Shown here in pieces: positions 8,044 through 17,156 of a DNA stretch of 64,000 bases. This stretch comes from CAIVVT01 sp963757265 (lineage in GTDB: Bacteria; Acidobacteriota; Terriglobia; Bryobacterales; Bryobacteraceae). The notes beneath the pieces were generated by a model. It did not search any database. It worked only from the letters and a program-made list of their open reading frames with translations, and was not told the DNA's origin. Positions within the stretch are counted from its first letter, which is position 1. Every line of letters starts with the position of its first letter. A program made the translations under genes and the position numbers. The stretch is from the NCBI GenBank assembly GCA_963757265.1, contig CAVWRA010000012.1:248001-312000 (forward strand), in the 5' to 3' direction.

Positions 8044-8946
8044 GCGCCGCGCCGGCCGGGGCAGGCTGGCGTGACCGATGAGCTGGATGTTGCGCTGCTT
8101 CACCACCGCCAGCACCAGCGGGCTGGTCCAGGCCTCGACCACCGCGGCGCGCTCGGCGCCGGCGTTTTCGGAGCCCGCGCGCCCCAGGGCCTGCATCTCC
8201 GCTTCGTCCGTGCCGCAGTGGTCCACCATGATGTAGGTGGCTCCCGGCTGCAGCTTTTCCAGCTTCGCGGCCAGCTTGGCGGCGCGCGCCGCGCCGTTGT
8301 CGGATTTCGCGCCCACGCCGGAGTTCCACACCGCGAACAGGTAGTTCAGGCCTTTCTCGTTTTCCATCAGCGAAATGCCCGTATCGTCGGCGATGCGCTG
8401 CAACATCGTGCGCCACTCGGGCTTCAACGACGGAAAGCCCATGTGCGACGACAGATAGGAGATGCGCGGGATGTGCCGGCGCGCGACCTCGATCTGGCGC
8501 CTTAGCTCGCGCTCCACCTCCTCGGTCTTCGGGTCGGCCTCTTTGAGACTCGTGTTGGGCGGGAGACCTTTCGCCGGCCAGACCAGCGGGAAGAAGTAGC
8601 CATCCGCGTCCACCAGGCTCGGCGCATTGGTCAAGGGCCGCCATTTGAGATGATCCCACTCGCTGGTCAGGCACAGGTGCACGCCGACGTCCAGACCCGG
8701 GTTCTGCTGCAGCAACTCGACCGCCTCCATGAACCACGGTCCCGGCACGATGACGTTGGTCGAGCGCAGGATGCCTTCCTTGTAGGCCTTGATCGTGCCG
8801 GCGTTCATCCCGTGCGCCGCGCCCATATCGTCGCCCTGAATCAGCAGCCGGATGGGCTTCACCCGCGGCGGCGCGGGGCGCGTCTGTGCCGGGGCCGCAG
8901 ACACGGCGATGAGAACCAGAAGCGGAATCAGGCAGGGGTAGCGCAT
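8041..8946 (-). CDS. YdjC/ChbG-family carbohydrate deacetylase, exported
   Basis: This 301-aa protein begins with a Sec signal (LIPLLVLIAVSAAPAQ). YdjC-family metal and catalytic motifs are present in order: QGDDMG near residue 38, DVGVHLCLTSEW near 86, YLSSHMGFPS near 163 and a late MVDHCGTDEAEM. Family members remove N-acetyl groups from chito-oligosaccharides, which would fit a saprophyte using chitin or peptidoglycan fragments. It converges with the DegT gene, and its stop codon is provided by the end of the MITE-like element. Confidence 0.75.
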   Translation of the reverse strand: MRYPCLIPLLVLIAVSAAPAQTRPAPPRVKPIRLLIQGDDMGAAHGMNAGTIKAYKEGILRSTNVIVPGPWFMEAVELLQQNPGLDVGVHLCLTSEWDHLKWRPLTNAPSLVDADGYFFPLVWPAKGLPPNTSLKEADPKTEEVERELRRQIEVARRHIPRISYLSSHMGFPSLKPEWRTMLQRIADDTGISLMENEKGLNYLFAVWNSGVGAKSDNGAARAAKLAAKLEKLQPGATYIMVDHCGTDEAEMQALGRAGSENAGAERAAVVEAWTSPLVLAVVKQRNIQLIGHASLPRPARR

Positions 8947-9018
8947 GTAAAAACGCTACCAGGATCGGGGCCGGGGCGGAGGTGTGCCGCCGTGCGGGCG
9001 GCACACGCTCCGGCGTTC

Positions 9019-10842
9019 CTATTTCGCCTGCGCCATCCCCACGGCCTTGCGCGGGTTGATCAGATTGCGCCGCCCGTCCGCGGTGCGGTCGGCGGTCGAG
9101 GTGATGATGGCAATGACCTCCGGCGGCTTGAGTTTCGGATTCACCGCGATGATCTTGGCCGCCAGGTTGGCGGTATTCGGCGACGCCATTGACGTGCCCG
9201 AAAGCTTCATCTTCTCGCCACCGGGCACATAGCTCTCCACTTCGTAGCCGTTGGCGTGGACCACGACCGTGGGCCCATAGCTGGTGAAGCCCGCCTCGTC
9301 GCCCGCCAGGTCCACCGCACCGACCGTCAGCAGGTTTGGCAGCCGCAGACTCGAGGGGACGAACTCCTCGAAGCTCGCGTCGCTGTTGGAATTGCCCGCC
9401 GCGGCGACGAACAGGACCTCCGGCGCCGAGTTGAAGGCTTTTTCCAGTGCTCGCTTAAAGTCCTCGAAGTAGCCGCGCGCGATCTGCCGGCGCTCGTCGG
9501 CCGTTTTGCCGATGCCGCACATCTCCAGGCCGTTCTCGTACTCCTTCACCGACCCGCCCCAACTCATGTTGACGACGCGGACACCGTTGCGCTTGAAGAA
9601 GTCCACGTACGCGCCGATCGCCGCCACTTCCCGCTGCGACAACTCCGGCGAAGGGCAGGGATCGGGAACGATCTTGTAGTCGAACGAAATCCGTCCCAGG
9701 GCCAGGCGCGCATAAGGATTGCCATCCATCAGGATGCCGGCCACGTGCGTGCCGTGCATGTAGATCGCGGCGAGATCGATGTCCTCGATAAACGGCTTTA
9801 CCTGATCGGGCTTCATAGCCGACATCTTCTTCTTCAGCGCCGCCGCATCGGGCGTGTCGAGGTTGGCTTGCATGTCGCTGAAGCCCTTTACCTCGCTCTT
9901 CAGCGTGGGGACTTTCTTCTGCTGTTCGGGCGTGAGCGGGAAGAGTTCAGTGGTTGAGGGCCGCGATTCCAGATCGAATGCGATCAGCTCGAACTTCCCG
10001 GACTTGTCCTTCACCAGCCGGTCGCTGAAGATCTTCGAATCCACGCCCGAATCCCACACCGCCACGTTCACCGGCGCGTAGGGCTCGCCCGCGGGCAACT
10101 GGGCCGACCGCGCCGCCCAGATGTCCTGCTTGGCGACCTGGTGCGCCGCCAGGTAGCTGCCGTAGGCTTCAATCAGCGTGTCCTTGAGCGGGATTGTCTC
10201 GTCCAGCGTGAGCCGCATGTTGGGCAGCCCGTACACCATATCCGAACTCAGCACCCCGCCGTTCTTCTTCAGCGCGGGGTCGAATTCGGCCTGCATACTG
10301 CCGATAACGAGCGACTTGCTAATGATCTCCATGTTGGACTTGCGCTGTTTCAGGTCGTTCTCGATGACCGTGAAGGGCATGCCATCCAGCGCCGCGCGAA
10401 TGCTCTTGTAAACCGCACGGCGGTACTCCGCCGAGTTGCGATCCTTGAATTGCGCCCGCGCCTGCAGAATGGCCCTGGAACTCAGGCCACTGAGCAGCTT
10501 CGCGGCCGGCTTCTCCTCCAGGTCCTTCATTTGATCGAGCAGCTTCAGGGCGTCTGCGTCGCGGTGCTCCAACAAATCCAAATTCATGAGCGTGCTGAGC
10601 ATCCCGCGCAATGCGGCTTTGTCTTCGATCTCATACTTGGCCAGGACGGATTCCACGTTCTTGCGGATTTCGACCGCCAGTTGATGGAACTTCTCATCCG
10701 ACAGCAGAACGTCTTCCACGGTCGGTGCGAGTTTGTAAGTGAAAACGGGCAGATCCGCGGCCCGCGTGATTTTTTGTTTGGGCGCTTGCGCCACCAGCAG
10801 CGGTACAGCAACCAGGCACAGAAGGAGCCGTTTCAGCATCAT
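9019..10842 (-). CDS. S8 subtilisin-like serine protease, exported
   Basis: The 607-aa protein has a signal peptide (residues 1-20). A long pre-domain with charged helices (about 40-250) may be a pro-peptide. The catalytic domain carries the complete triad: Asp264 in AVWDSGVDSK, His363 in HGTHVAG, and Ser551 in LSGTSMASP, plus oxyanion Asn484 in AAAGNSNSD. An insertion of about 90 residues separates Asp and His, longer than in classical subtilisin. GGAGG lies two bases before the first ATG and five before the second (10839), so the second may be used. Located in the periplasm or outside; probably involved in protein scavenging. Confidence 0.9.
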   Translation of the reverse strand: MMLKRLLLCLVAVPLLVAQAPKQKITRAADLPVFTYKLAPTVEDVLLSDEKFHQLAVEIRKNVESVLAKYEIEDKAALRGMLSTLMNLDLLEHRDADALKLLDQMKDLEEKPAAKLLSGLSSRAILQARAQFKDRNSAEYRRAVYKSIRAALDGMPFTVIENDLKQRKSNMEIISKSLVIGSMQAEFDPALKKNGGVLSSDMVYGLPNMRLTLDETIPLKDTLIEAYGSYLAAHQVAKQDIWAARSAQLPAGEPYAPVNVAVWDSGVDSKIFSDRLVKDKSGKFELIAFDLESRPSTTELFPLTPEQQKKVPTLKSEVKGFSDMQANLDTPDAAALKKKMSAMKPDQVKPFIEDIDLAAIYMHGTHVAGILMDGNPYARLALGRISFDYKIVPDPCPSPELSQREVAAIGAYVDFFKRNGVRVVNMSWGGSVKEYENGLEMCGIGKTADERRQIARGYFEDFKRALEKAFNSAPEVLFVAAAGNSNSDASFEEFVPSSLRLPNLLTVGAVDLAGDEAGFTSYGPTVVVHANGYEVESYVPGGEKMKLSGTSMASPNTANLAAKIIAVNPKLKPPEVIAIITSTADRTADGRRNLINPRKAVGMAQAK

Positions 10843-11199
10843 CGCCTCCAGGTGATTACTTAGGGAGCGCAGCCGTCTCAGAGCTGCGCCACGCCGACCC
10901 TCTCCACGCGCACAACCAGTGTATTATGGCACCGTTTGGGCGAAGCGGATCACGCTACCCTCCGCTGGATTCAGGAATTATCGGGTGGCGTGAGAATCGC
11001 GGAAAGCCGGTGTGATTCTCATCTCAGCGCCTGAGACGAACGCCCGGGGACCAGCACAAATCAGCAGTGACGGGCGCCGCTTGCGGAGTGCCTCGGGAAG
11101 CGTGTCGCCTGCGCCGGGGGACCGGCGCGGTCCGCCCGATATACTTGAAAAGGACATTTTTCGCCCTCCAGGGCAACCAACGAAGCGGAGATTCAAAGG
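10843..11199. other. Divergent intergenic region
   Basis: This is 357 bases between the subtilase and the nucleotide-sugar dehydrogenase, which are transcribed away from each other. It must contain both promoters. Nothing else stands out; long open frames crossing it are high-GC shadows of the dehydrogenase gene. Confidence 0.5.
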
Positions 11200-12546
11200 A
11201 TGCAACAGGACACCGCAGCGGCCAGCCAGGCCCCGCAGGGAAACGCCATCGCCGAGGCATTGGCGCAGAAGATCCGCGCGAAAACGGCGCGGGTGGGCGT
11301 GGTCGGGCTGGGTTACGTCGGTTTGCCGCTGGCGGTCGAATTCGCCAGGGCGGGCTTTCACGTGACGGGCATCGACGTCACCGCCGCGAAGGTGGCGAAG
11401 ATCAACCAGGGCGAGAGCTACGTCCAGGACGTGCCCACGGCGGAGCTGGCTCCGCTGGTTTCGCAGGGCCTGTTGAAGGCGACTACCGATTTCGCCGCCG
11501 TACTCGAACTCGACACGATCAATATCGCGGTGCCGACGCCGCTGCGCAAGACCAAGGACCCCGACATGAGCTACGTCGTTTCGGCGGCGCAGGAAGTCGC
11601 GCGGTACGCTCATCCGGGCCTGCTGGTGATCCTCGAATCCACCACCTACCCGGGCACCACCGACGAGCTGCTCCTGCCCATGTTCGAATCATCGAAACTC
11701 GAAGTCGGGCGCCAATTCTTCCTCTGTTTTTCGCCCGAGCGCGTCGATCCCGGCAACCCGAAATACAACACCAGGAACATTCCCAAGGTGGTCGGCGGCA
11801 TCACGCCGGAGTGCACGCGCATGGGCGCGCTGTTCTACTCGCAGGCGCTGGAGCACGTCGTGGCGGTCAGCTCGACCAAGGTCGCGGAGATGGTGAAGCT
11901 GCTGGAAAACACCTTCCGCATGATCAATATCGGCCTGGTAAACGAGCTGGCGGTGCTGTGCGACCGCATGGACATCAACGTCTGGGAGATCATCGACGCG
12001 GCGGCCACGAAACCGTTCGGCTTCATGCCGTTTTACCCCGGGCCGGGCCTGGGCGGGCACTGCATCCCCATCGACCCGTTCTACCTCTCGTGGAAGACCA
12101 AGCAGTCGGGCATGGAGGCGCGCTTCATCGAGCTCGCCGGCTACATCAACTCCAACATGCCGCACTTCGTCGTGGACAAGATCCAGAACGCGCTGAACGA
12201 GGTGCGCAAGCCGCTCAAGGGCTCGCACGTGCACGTGCTGGGCGTGGCGTACAAACGCGATATCGACGACGTGCGCGAATCGCCGGCGCTGGATATCATG
12301 CACCTGCTCTCACGCCGCGGCGTGAAGGTCACTTATAGCGATCCCTATATCCCTTCAATCCAGGTGGAGCAGCGCACTTACACCTCCGAGCAGGATCCGG
12401 ATGTGGTCGCCAAGGCCGATTGCGTGGTGATCATCACCGACCACAAAGCGACCGACTACGCATCGCTCGTGGAGCAGGCGCAACTCATCGTCAACACGCG
12501 CAACGCGCTGAAGGCGTTCCGGTCGGAGAAGATATTCCGGCTGTGA
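11200..12546 (+). CDS. UDP-N-acetyl-hexosamine 6-dehydrogenase (WbpA/WecC type)
   Basis: This 448-aa protein belongs to the UDP-glucose/GDP-mannose dehydrogenase family. The NAD-binding motif GVVGLGYVGLPLAVEFARAG sits near residue 30, followed by ESTTYPGTTDE, the catalytic loop GPGLGGHCIPIDPFYL with the nucleophilic Cys, and the C-terminal YSDPYIP segment. The HCIPIDPFYLSWK form is typical of enzymes oxidising UDP-GlcNAc or UDP-ManNAc to the uronic acid. Together with the DegT aminotransferase it suggests synthesis of an aminouronic acid for envelope polysaccharide. Start ATG 11200 has only a weak GGAG upstream. Confidence 0.85.
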   Translation: MQQDTAAASQAPQGNAIAEALAQKIRAKTARVGVVGLGYVGLPLAVEFARAGFHVTGIDVTAAKVAKINQGESYVQDVPTAELAPLVSQGLLKATTDFAAVLELDTINIAVPTPLRKTKDPDMSYVVSAAQEVARYAHPGLLVILESTTYPGTTDELLLPMFESSKLEVGRQFFLCFSPERVDPGNPKYNTRNIPKVVGGITPECTRMGALFYSQALEHVVAVSSTKVAEMVKLLENTFRMINIGLVNELAVLCDRMDINVWEIIDAAATKPFGFMPFYPGPGLGGHCIPIDPFYLSWKTKQSGMEARFIELAGYINSNMPHFVVDKIQNALNEVRKPLKGSHVHVLGVAYKRDIDDVRESPALDIMHLLSRRGVKVTYSDPYIPSIQVEQRTYTSEQDPDVVAKADCVVIITDHKATDYASLVEQAQLIVNTRNALKAFRSEKIFRL

Positions 12547-12743
12547 GGAGCGATGACCGGCGCGATGGCTGGGATGCACAACTTAGAAAGGCCGGCCAAC
12601 CGGCGGGTGCGCCGCGCCGGCGGCCGGCCAATTCACAGCCCAAGGTTTAGTGTTCTTCGGCTGTTCGATGCTGCATGTCCGGTGCCTGGTGGAGCGGCCG
12701 TCAACGGCGTGCGGCGAAGGCTGGGCTCACCCGGGACTGCGAA

Positions 12744-13268
12744 CTAACGCGCGGATTCCTGCATTGGCCTGGAACCCTTCTTGTCCAGGGACTGGGAGAA
12801 TCCATCCACCAGGACACGTGTCCATACCTTTCGGCCGTTGCTCGTCACCATGACGGGAGGTGGCGCCACGACCGCGGTCCGTACCTCGTTGCCATTGTCA
12901 ACAACCACGATGCTCAGGGTGAGCGTCGGCGCGCCTGGATTGGAGATCGTCATCGTACCCGTGCAGTCGGGGTTGACCGTATACGTTCCCGTTCCTTGCC
13001 GATCCGGAGCGGTGTAACCGCTGATCGATCCGTGGATGTTGTCGATCTGCATCAGATTGCCGTTGCCGTCGAATTGCGTCATGGCGACGCCAACCACCGT
13101 CTCGATCGGCGCGCCCGGAGCTGGGGCCGACGGCCTCGTCCCGGTCACAACGAATCCATATGAGCCCATAAGTGAGCCGTTCCCGCAGCTTGGCTCATAG
13201 GGGTAGTCTTGCGCCCAACAGGCACCTGCCGCCAGCAGCAGGATCGTCATTGTCATCGTCAACTTCAT
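12744..13268 (-). CDS. Small secreted beta-rich protein, unknown function
   Basis: This 174-aa protein has a Sec signal peptide (MKLTMTMTILLLAAGACWAQ). The mature part contains GSYGFVVTG, MTQFDGNGNL, GTGTYTVNPDCTGTMTI and TLSIVVVDNGNE, a pattern I associate with abundant secreted acidobacterial proteins of unknown role. Two Cys (near residues 28 and 103) could form a disulfide. It is divergent from the wHTH/TPR regulator across about 150 bp, so that regulator might control it; that is a guess from position. Confidence 0.65.
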   Translation of the reverse strand: MKLTMTMTILLLAAGACWAQDYPYEPSCGNGSLMGSYGFVVTGTRPSAPAPGAPIETVVGVAMTQFDGNGNLMQIDNIHGSISGYTAPDRQGTGTYTVNPDCTGTMTISNPGAPTLTLSIVVVDNGNEVRTAVVAPPPVMVTSNGRKVWTRVLVDGFSQSLDKKGSRPMQESAR

Positions 13269-13416
13269 TGTTCTTGCCTCCTGTGTCCATAATGCCCATC
13301 CGCATCAACTCCGCCAATGGAGCAGACCCGTACAAGTTCTGGAGGTTTTCTGTAGGACTATCTCATTGATTTTGTGGTGTTTTCCAGCGCCTGACTCATA
13401 GTAGAATTGGCCTGTT

Positions 13417-15213
13417 GTGGTAGTGCGGTTCGGCCACTACGAGCTCGATCCGGCGGCCTGCGAGCTGCGCCGGCGCGGCAGGCCGGTCCGGCTGGAGCGG
13501 CTGCCCATGGAATTGTTGCTGCTGCTGGTGGAGCGGCGCGGTTCGATGGTGGCGCGGGAGGAGATCGCCGCGCGCCTCTGGGACCCGGGCATCTTCCACG
13601 ACATCGACAACGGGATCCACACCGCGATTCGAAAAGTCCGCCAGGCCCTCGATGACTCCCCTGGGCGGCCGGTGTTCGTGCAGACAGTTCCGGGCCGGGG
13701 TTACCGCTTCATCGCGCCCGTCACGATTGCAGACCGCGCGCCGGGCGCGCCTGCGGGCCAGCGCATCTGCGTGGCAGTCCTGCCGTTTGAGAATCTGACA
13801 GGCGACCCGGATCAGGAGTACCTGAGCGATGGTCTGACTGAAGAGACGATCGCGGCGTTGGGCAACCTGGCGCCTGAGCGGTTGACGGTGATCGCCCGGA
13901 GTTCCGTGATGCGTTACAAACGCACGCGAAAAACGGCCCGGGAAATTGCTGGCGAACTGGCGGCCGATTACCTCCTCGAAAGCACCTTCCGGCGCGATGC
14001 GCTCTCCGTTCGAGTCACCTCCAGATTGGTTCGCGCCCGTGATCAGGCTCAGGTCTGGAGCGGGAACTACGACCGCGATTGGCGCTCTGTTCTGCAACTC
14101 CAGGAAGAGCTGGGGAAGGCCATTGCGCTGCACATCCAGATCGGGGTGACAGCAGAATCCGCTGCCGCTCACCCGCGCCAGACCACCGGCGATCCCGACG
14201 CCTATGACCTGTACCTGCGTGGAAAGCACTACTGGAGCCAGATCCGGCCGACAGCCCTCCGGCGTGCCATCGAGTTCTTCGAAGCGGCGGTATCGAAGGA
14301 TCCCGGCTTTGCGCTCGCCTGGTCGGGCCTGGCCGACACGTACTCGCTGCTGCCCGTCACCAGCGATGGTGATCCGGCCGAGCTATGGCCGAAGGCCCGC
14401 TACGCGGCCGATGAAGCGGTGCGGCTGCAACCCGCGGCAGCCGAATCCCGCACTTCCTCGGGCTTGGTTGGCTTCTGGCTGGATTGGGATTGGCGCCGCG
14501 CCGAGCAGGATTTGAGGCTCGCGATCGCGCTGAATCCGAGTTACGCCACGGGACACCGTTATCTGGCCCATGTCCTGTCCAATCTGGGCCGCCGCACCGA
14601 AGCGCTCGCGATTATGGGCAATGCCCGTCGGCTCGATCCATTGTCACCGGCCTTGCATGCGGTCTCGGGGCAGTTGTCCTTCCAGGCCAGGCAGTTCGAG
14701 CAGGCCGAGGACCAGGCCCGGCATGCCCTCGCGCTTCATTCCGAGTTCTGGCTCGGACATCTCATCCTGGGGAAAGTCTACGAGCGGACGCATCGCGCCG
14801 CGGCGGCCCTGACGGAATTCGATGCGGCTTTTCAGCTCTCGGAAGGGAATACCGAGGCGTTGTCGCTCAAGGGCTACACGCTGGCCGCAATGGGCAGGCG
14901 CAGGGAAGCCGAGCAGGTGCTTCGTACCTTGCTCCAATCCTCCCAAGCCCGATTCGTGCCGCCGTACAATTTCGCATTACTCTGCGCTGGTTTGGGTGAC
15001 TCAGACGCCGCCTATGAATGGCTCGAAAAGGCGCGTCTCGTCCGGGATGTGCACATGGTGTTCCTCACGGTCGAGCCAAAGTGGGACCCGCTTCGCGCGC
15101 AGCCACAGTACCAGACGCTGTTGCAACGTTGCGGCCTCCCAGTGCTGGAGCCCGGCAATATTCTGCCATTCCCGGCGCGGAAGCGCCGCGCCTCCGGCGC
15201 TGTCCATGGTTGA
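13417..15213 (+). CDS. Winged-helix (OmpR/CadC type) TPR regulator
   Basis: This 598-aa protein starts at GTG 13417 (a second GTG is at 13423). Residues about 3-100 form an OmpR/PhoB-type winged helix (ending in VPGRGYRFIAPV). Residues about 115-245 form a TolB/FlgO-like domain beginning AVLPFENLTGDPDQEYLSDG and containing ARSSVMRYK. Residues 255-580 are tetratricopeptide repeats. There is no membrane helix between DNA-binding and sensor parts, unlike CadC, so the protein is probably cytosolic. This architecture is strongly expanded in Acidobacteria. Target genes are unknown. Confidence 0.8.
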   Translation: MVVRFGHYELDPAACELRRRGRPVRLERLPMELLLLLVERRGSMVAREEIAARLWDPGIFHDIDNGIHTAIRKVRQALDDSPGRPVFVQTVPGRGYRFIAPVTIADRAPGAPAGQRICVAVLPFENLTGDPDQEYLSDGLTEETIAALGNLAPERLTVIARSSVMRYKRTRKTAREIAGELAADYLLESTFRRDALSVRVTSRLVRARDQAQVWSGNYDRDWRSVLQLQEELGKAIALHIQIGVTAESAAAHPRQTTGDPDAYDLYLRGKHYWSQIRPTALRRAIEFFEAAVSKDPGFALAWSGLADTYSLLPVTSDGDPAELWPKARYAADEAVRLQPAAAESRTSSGLVGFWLDWDWRRAEQDLRLAIALNPSYATGHRYLAHVLSNLGRRTEALAIMGNARRLDPLSPALHAVSGQLSFQARQFEQAEDQARHALALHSEFWLGHLILGKVYERTHRAAAALTEFDAAFQLSEGNTEALSLKGYTLAAMGRRREAEQVLRTLLQSSQARFVPPYNFALLCAGLGDSDAAYEWLEKARLVRDVHMVFLTVEPKWDPLRAQPQYQTLLQRCGLPVLEPGNILPFPARKRRASGAVHG

Positions 15214-15348
15214 GGCGCCTGCGAGAACAGAATGCTGAATCAGCCAGATTCTGGCCAGGCGCATTGTTGAATCGATCTCGAATGCGAAGCGATCGAAACT
15301 GGTCCTGTGACGGGCGCACGTCGTAGGTCGTTCAAGGGTGAAGCGGGC

Positions 15349-16104
15349 TCAGGCGAGCAGGACCTGGACGTCGCGGGCGCGCAGCATGTCCTGATACTCG
15401 GGCGAAAGGCCGGCGTCGGAGACGACAGTGTCGGCGACGTCGAGCGGGGCCAGCGGCATCACGGCCCGCCGGCCGAACTTGGTATGGTCGGCGACGATGA
15501 TCACCTTGTGCGAGACTTCGATCATCTTGCGCTGCGGGCTGACCACCAGGGTGTTGGTATTGCTGAAGCCGTCCTCCGTCGCCCCGCCGATGCCCATGAC
15601 CAGCACGTCGGCGTTGACGCCCCCTAGCATCTGTTCGCACAACGGCCCCAGCGTCACCCGCAGGCGCGGAAAGAGGTAGCCGCCGCTGAGGGTCACTTCG
15701 ATCTGGCGCGATTCATTGAAGATCTCGGCTATCGGCAGCGAATTGGTGATGACGTGCAGCGAACCTCTGGTGAGCAGCCGGGCCACGGCCGCAACGGTCG
15801 AGCCGCCGTCCAGGATCACCGTCTGGCCGTTCTCGATCAAACCCGCGGCCAGCGCGCCGATGCGCCGCTTTTCCTCGGCCATGCGCGTGCTCTGCCAGTC
15901 GAAATCGAGCACATGGCTGCCCGCCTGCATGGCCATGGCGCCGCCGTAGACGCGCTTGAGGACCCCTTCCTGTTCGAGACGGATCAGGTCCCGGCGAACG
16001 GAGGACTCGGAGGCTTCCAGCTCGCGGCACAGCGTCTCCAGATCGACAAACTCCTGTCCCTCGAGAAGCTGGCGGATGCGGAGCTGGCGGCCAGTGGCCT
16101 TCAT
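15349..16104 (-). CDS. DeoR-family transcriptional repressor of the BMC operon
   Basis: This 251-aa regulator has an N-terminal helix-turn-helix (ESSVRRDLIRLEQEGVLKRVYGG, residues about 33-55) and a C-terminal DeoRC sugar-phosphate sensor domain (ILDGGSTVAAVARLL, later ADVLVMGIGG). Its ATG overlaps the aldolase stop by four bases (ATGA), so it is the last gene of the BMC operon. A sugar-phosphate sensor matches an aldolase acting on deoxysugar phosphates, and autoregulation through the palindrome at 19632-19648 is inferred. Confidence 0.85.
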   Translation of the reverse strand: MKATGRQLRIRQLLEGQEFVDLETLCRELEASESSVRRDLIRLEQEGVLKRVYGGAMAMQAGSHVLDFDWQSTRMAEEKRRIGALAAGLIENGQTVILDGGSTVAAVARLLTRGSLHVITNSLPIAEIFNESRQIEVTLSGGYLFPRLRVTLGPLCEQMLGGVNADVLVMGIGGATEDGFSNTNTLVVSPQRKMIEVSHKVIIVADHTKFGRRAVMPLAPLDVADTVVSDAGLSPEYQDMLRARDVQVLLA

Positions 16105-17147
16105 CTTTGCGCGGATTTATCGTCCAGAGCCTTGAGCACGGCGGCGGTGACGTCGCGCACCAGCGCCTCCGTCTCGCTGGGCGGCGCGGCGGCGGGGGCG
16201 CGGGCGGCGGGGGGTTTCACGACGATGGGCGATCCGGCCTCGGGCAGGTCGCAGATCGGACATCCAGGCGATTGCAGGCGTGCGTCGGGCAGGCCCAGGC
16301 GCTGCTTGACGGCCAGCAGATCGACGGCCTTCTCAGCCGAGATCGTCGTGATCGGCGCGCCCAGCTGGCTGGCGATCAACAGCGTCCAGCAATAGGTGTC
16401 GAGCACCTCGGCAAACCATTCGGCATGCGTCACGGTATCGGCCCAGCAGATAATGCCGTGATTGCCGAGCAGGACGCTGTTGTGGTCCTTGACGAGAGGC
16501 AGCACGGTTTCGGCGAACTTCTGCGTGCCGGGCGTTTCGTATTGCGTCAGACCGACCTTGCCGATGAAGACCTCGAATTCGGGGATGATGCAGGTCGGCG
16601 GCACGCGGCCAACTATGGCGTAGGCCGTGGCGTGGGGCGGATGGCAGTGCACGGCGGCCTTGGCCTCGGGCACGGCCTTGTAAATCTCCAGGTGCAGCAG
16701 GATTTCGCTGGTGCGGGGCTTGCCGCCGGCCAGTTGGTTGCCCTGGTAATCGACCAGGCACAGATCCTCGGGCCGCAGGTCGGCCTTGCTGACCAGCGTC
16801 GGGGTGCACAGCACGGCCTCGGGCGTGAGGCGGTAGCTGATGTTGCCGCCGTTGCCGTCGACGTACATGCGCTGCCACAGCTTGCGTCCGACCTCGACGA
16901 TCTCGGCCTTGATCACTTCGGCTTCCGGCGAATGAAACAGCGCGTCCCAATGCGCGGACTCCGGGGCGCCGGCAGCGGTGGCCGCGCCGCTGTGAATCGT
17001 CAGTCCGTGGGCCGAGATGGCGTCACTGGCCGATGGAGTGAGGATCGCGCCGTCGCGCACCAGCAGTTCCTTCGCGCCGGCCTGGATGGCGGCTTCGATA
17101 TCCCCGGCCACGATGACTTTGTGTTGCGTCAGATCGAGACTGCTCAT
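16101..17147 (-). CDS. BMC-associated class II aldolase with C-terminal encapsulation peptide
   Basis: This 348-aa enzyme is of the FucA/RhaD type (deoxyketose-1-phosphate to dihydroxyacetone phosphate plus lactaldehyde). The core at about 65-290 has zinc ligands His167 and His169 (VHCHPPHA) and His230 (LGNHG), with Glu148 (TSEILLH). It is longer than FucA (about 215 aa). An N-terminal extension contains DGAILTPSASDAI. After a CxxC (Cys296-Cys299), a Pro/Ala linker (residues 310-323) leads to an amphipathic helix (ETEALVRDVTAAVLKALDD), the form of a BMC encapsulation peptide. The aldehyde product would go to the dehydrogenase encoded nine bases upstream. Confidence 0.85.
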   Translation of the reverse strand: MSSLDLTQHKVIVAGDIEAAIQAGAKELLVRDGAILTPSASDAISAHGLTIHSGAATAAGAPESAHWDALFHSPEAEVIKAEIVEVGRKLWQRMYVDGNGGNISYRLTPEAVLCTPTLVSKADLRPEDLCLVDYQGNQLAGGKPRTSEILLHLEIYKAVPEAKAAVHCHPPHATAYAIVGRVPPTCIIPEFEVFIGKVGLTQYETPGTQKFAETVLPLVKDHNSVLLGNHGIICWADTVTHAEWFAEVLDTYCWTLLIASQLGAPITTISAEKAVDLLAVKQRLGLPDARLQSPGCPICDLPEAGSPIVVKPPAARAPAAAPPSETEALVRDVTAAVLKALDDKSAQR

Positions 17148-17156
17148 GAACGCCTC

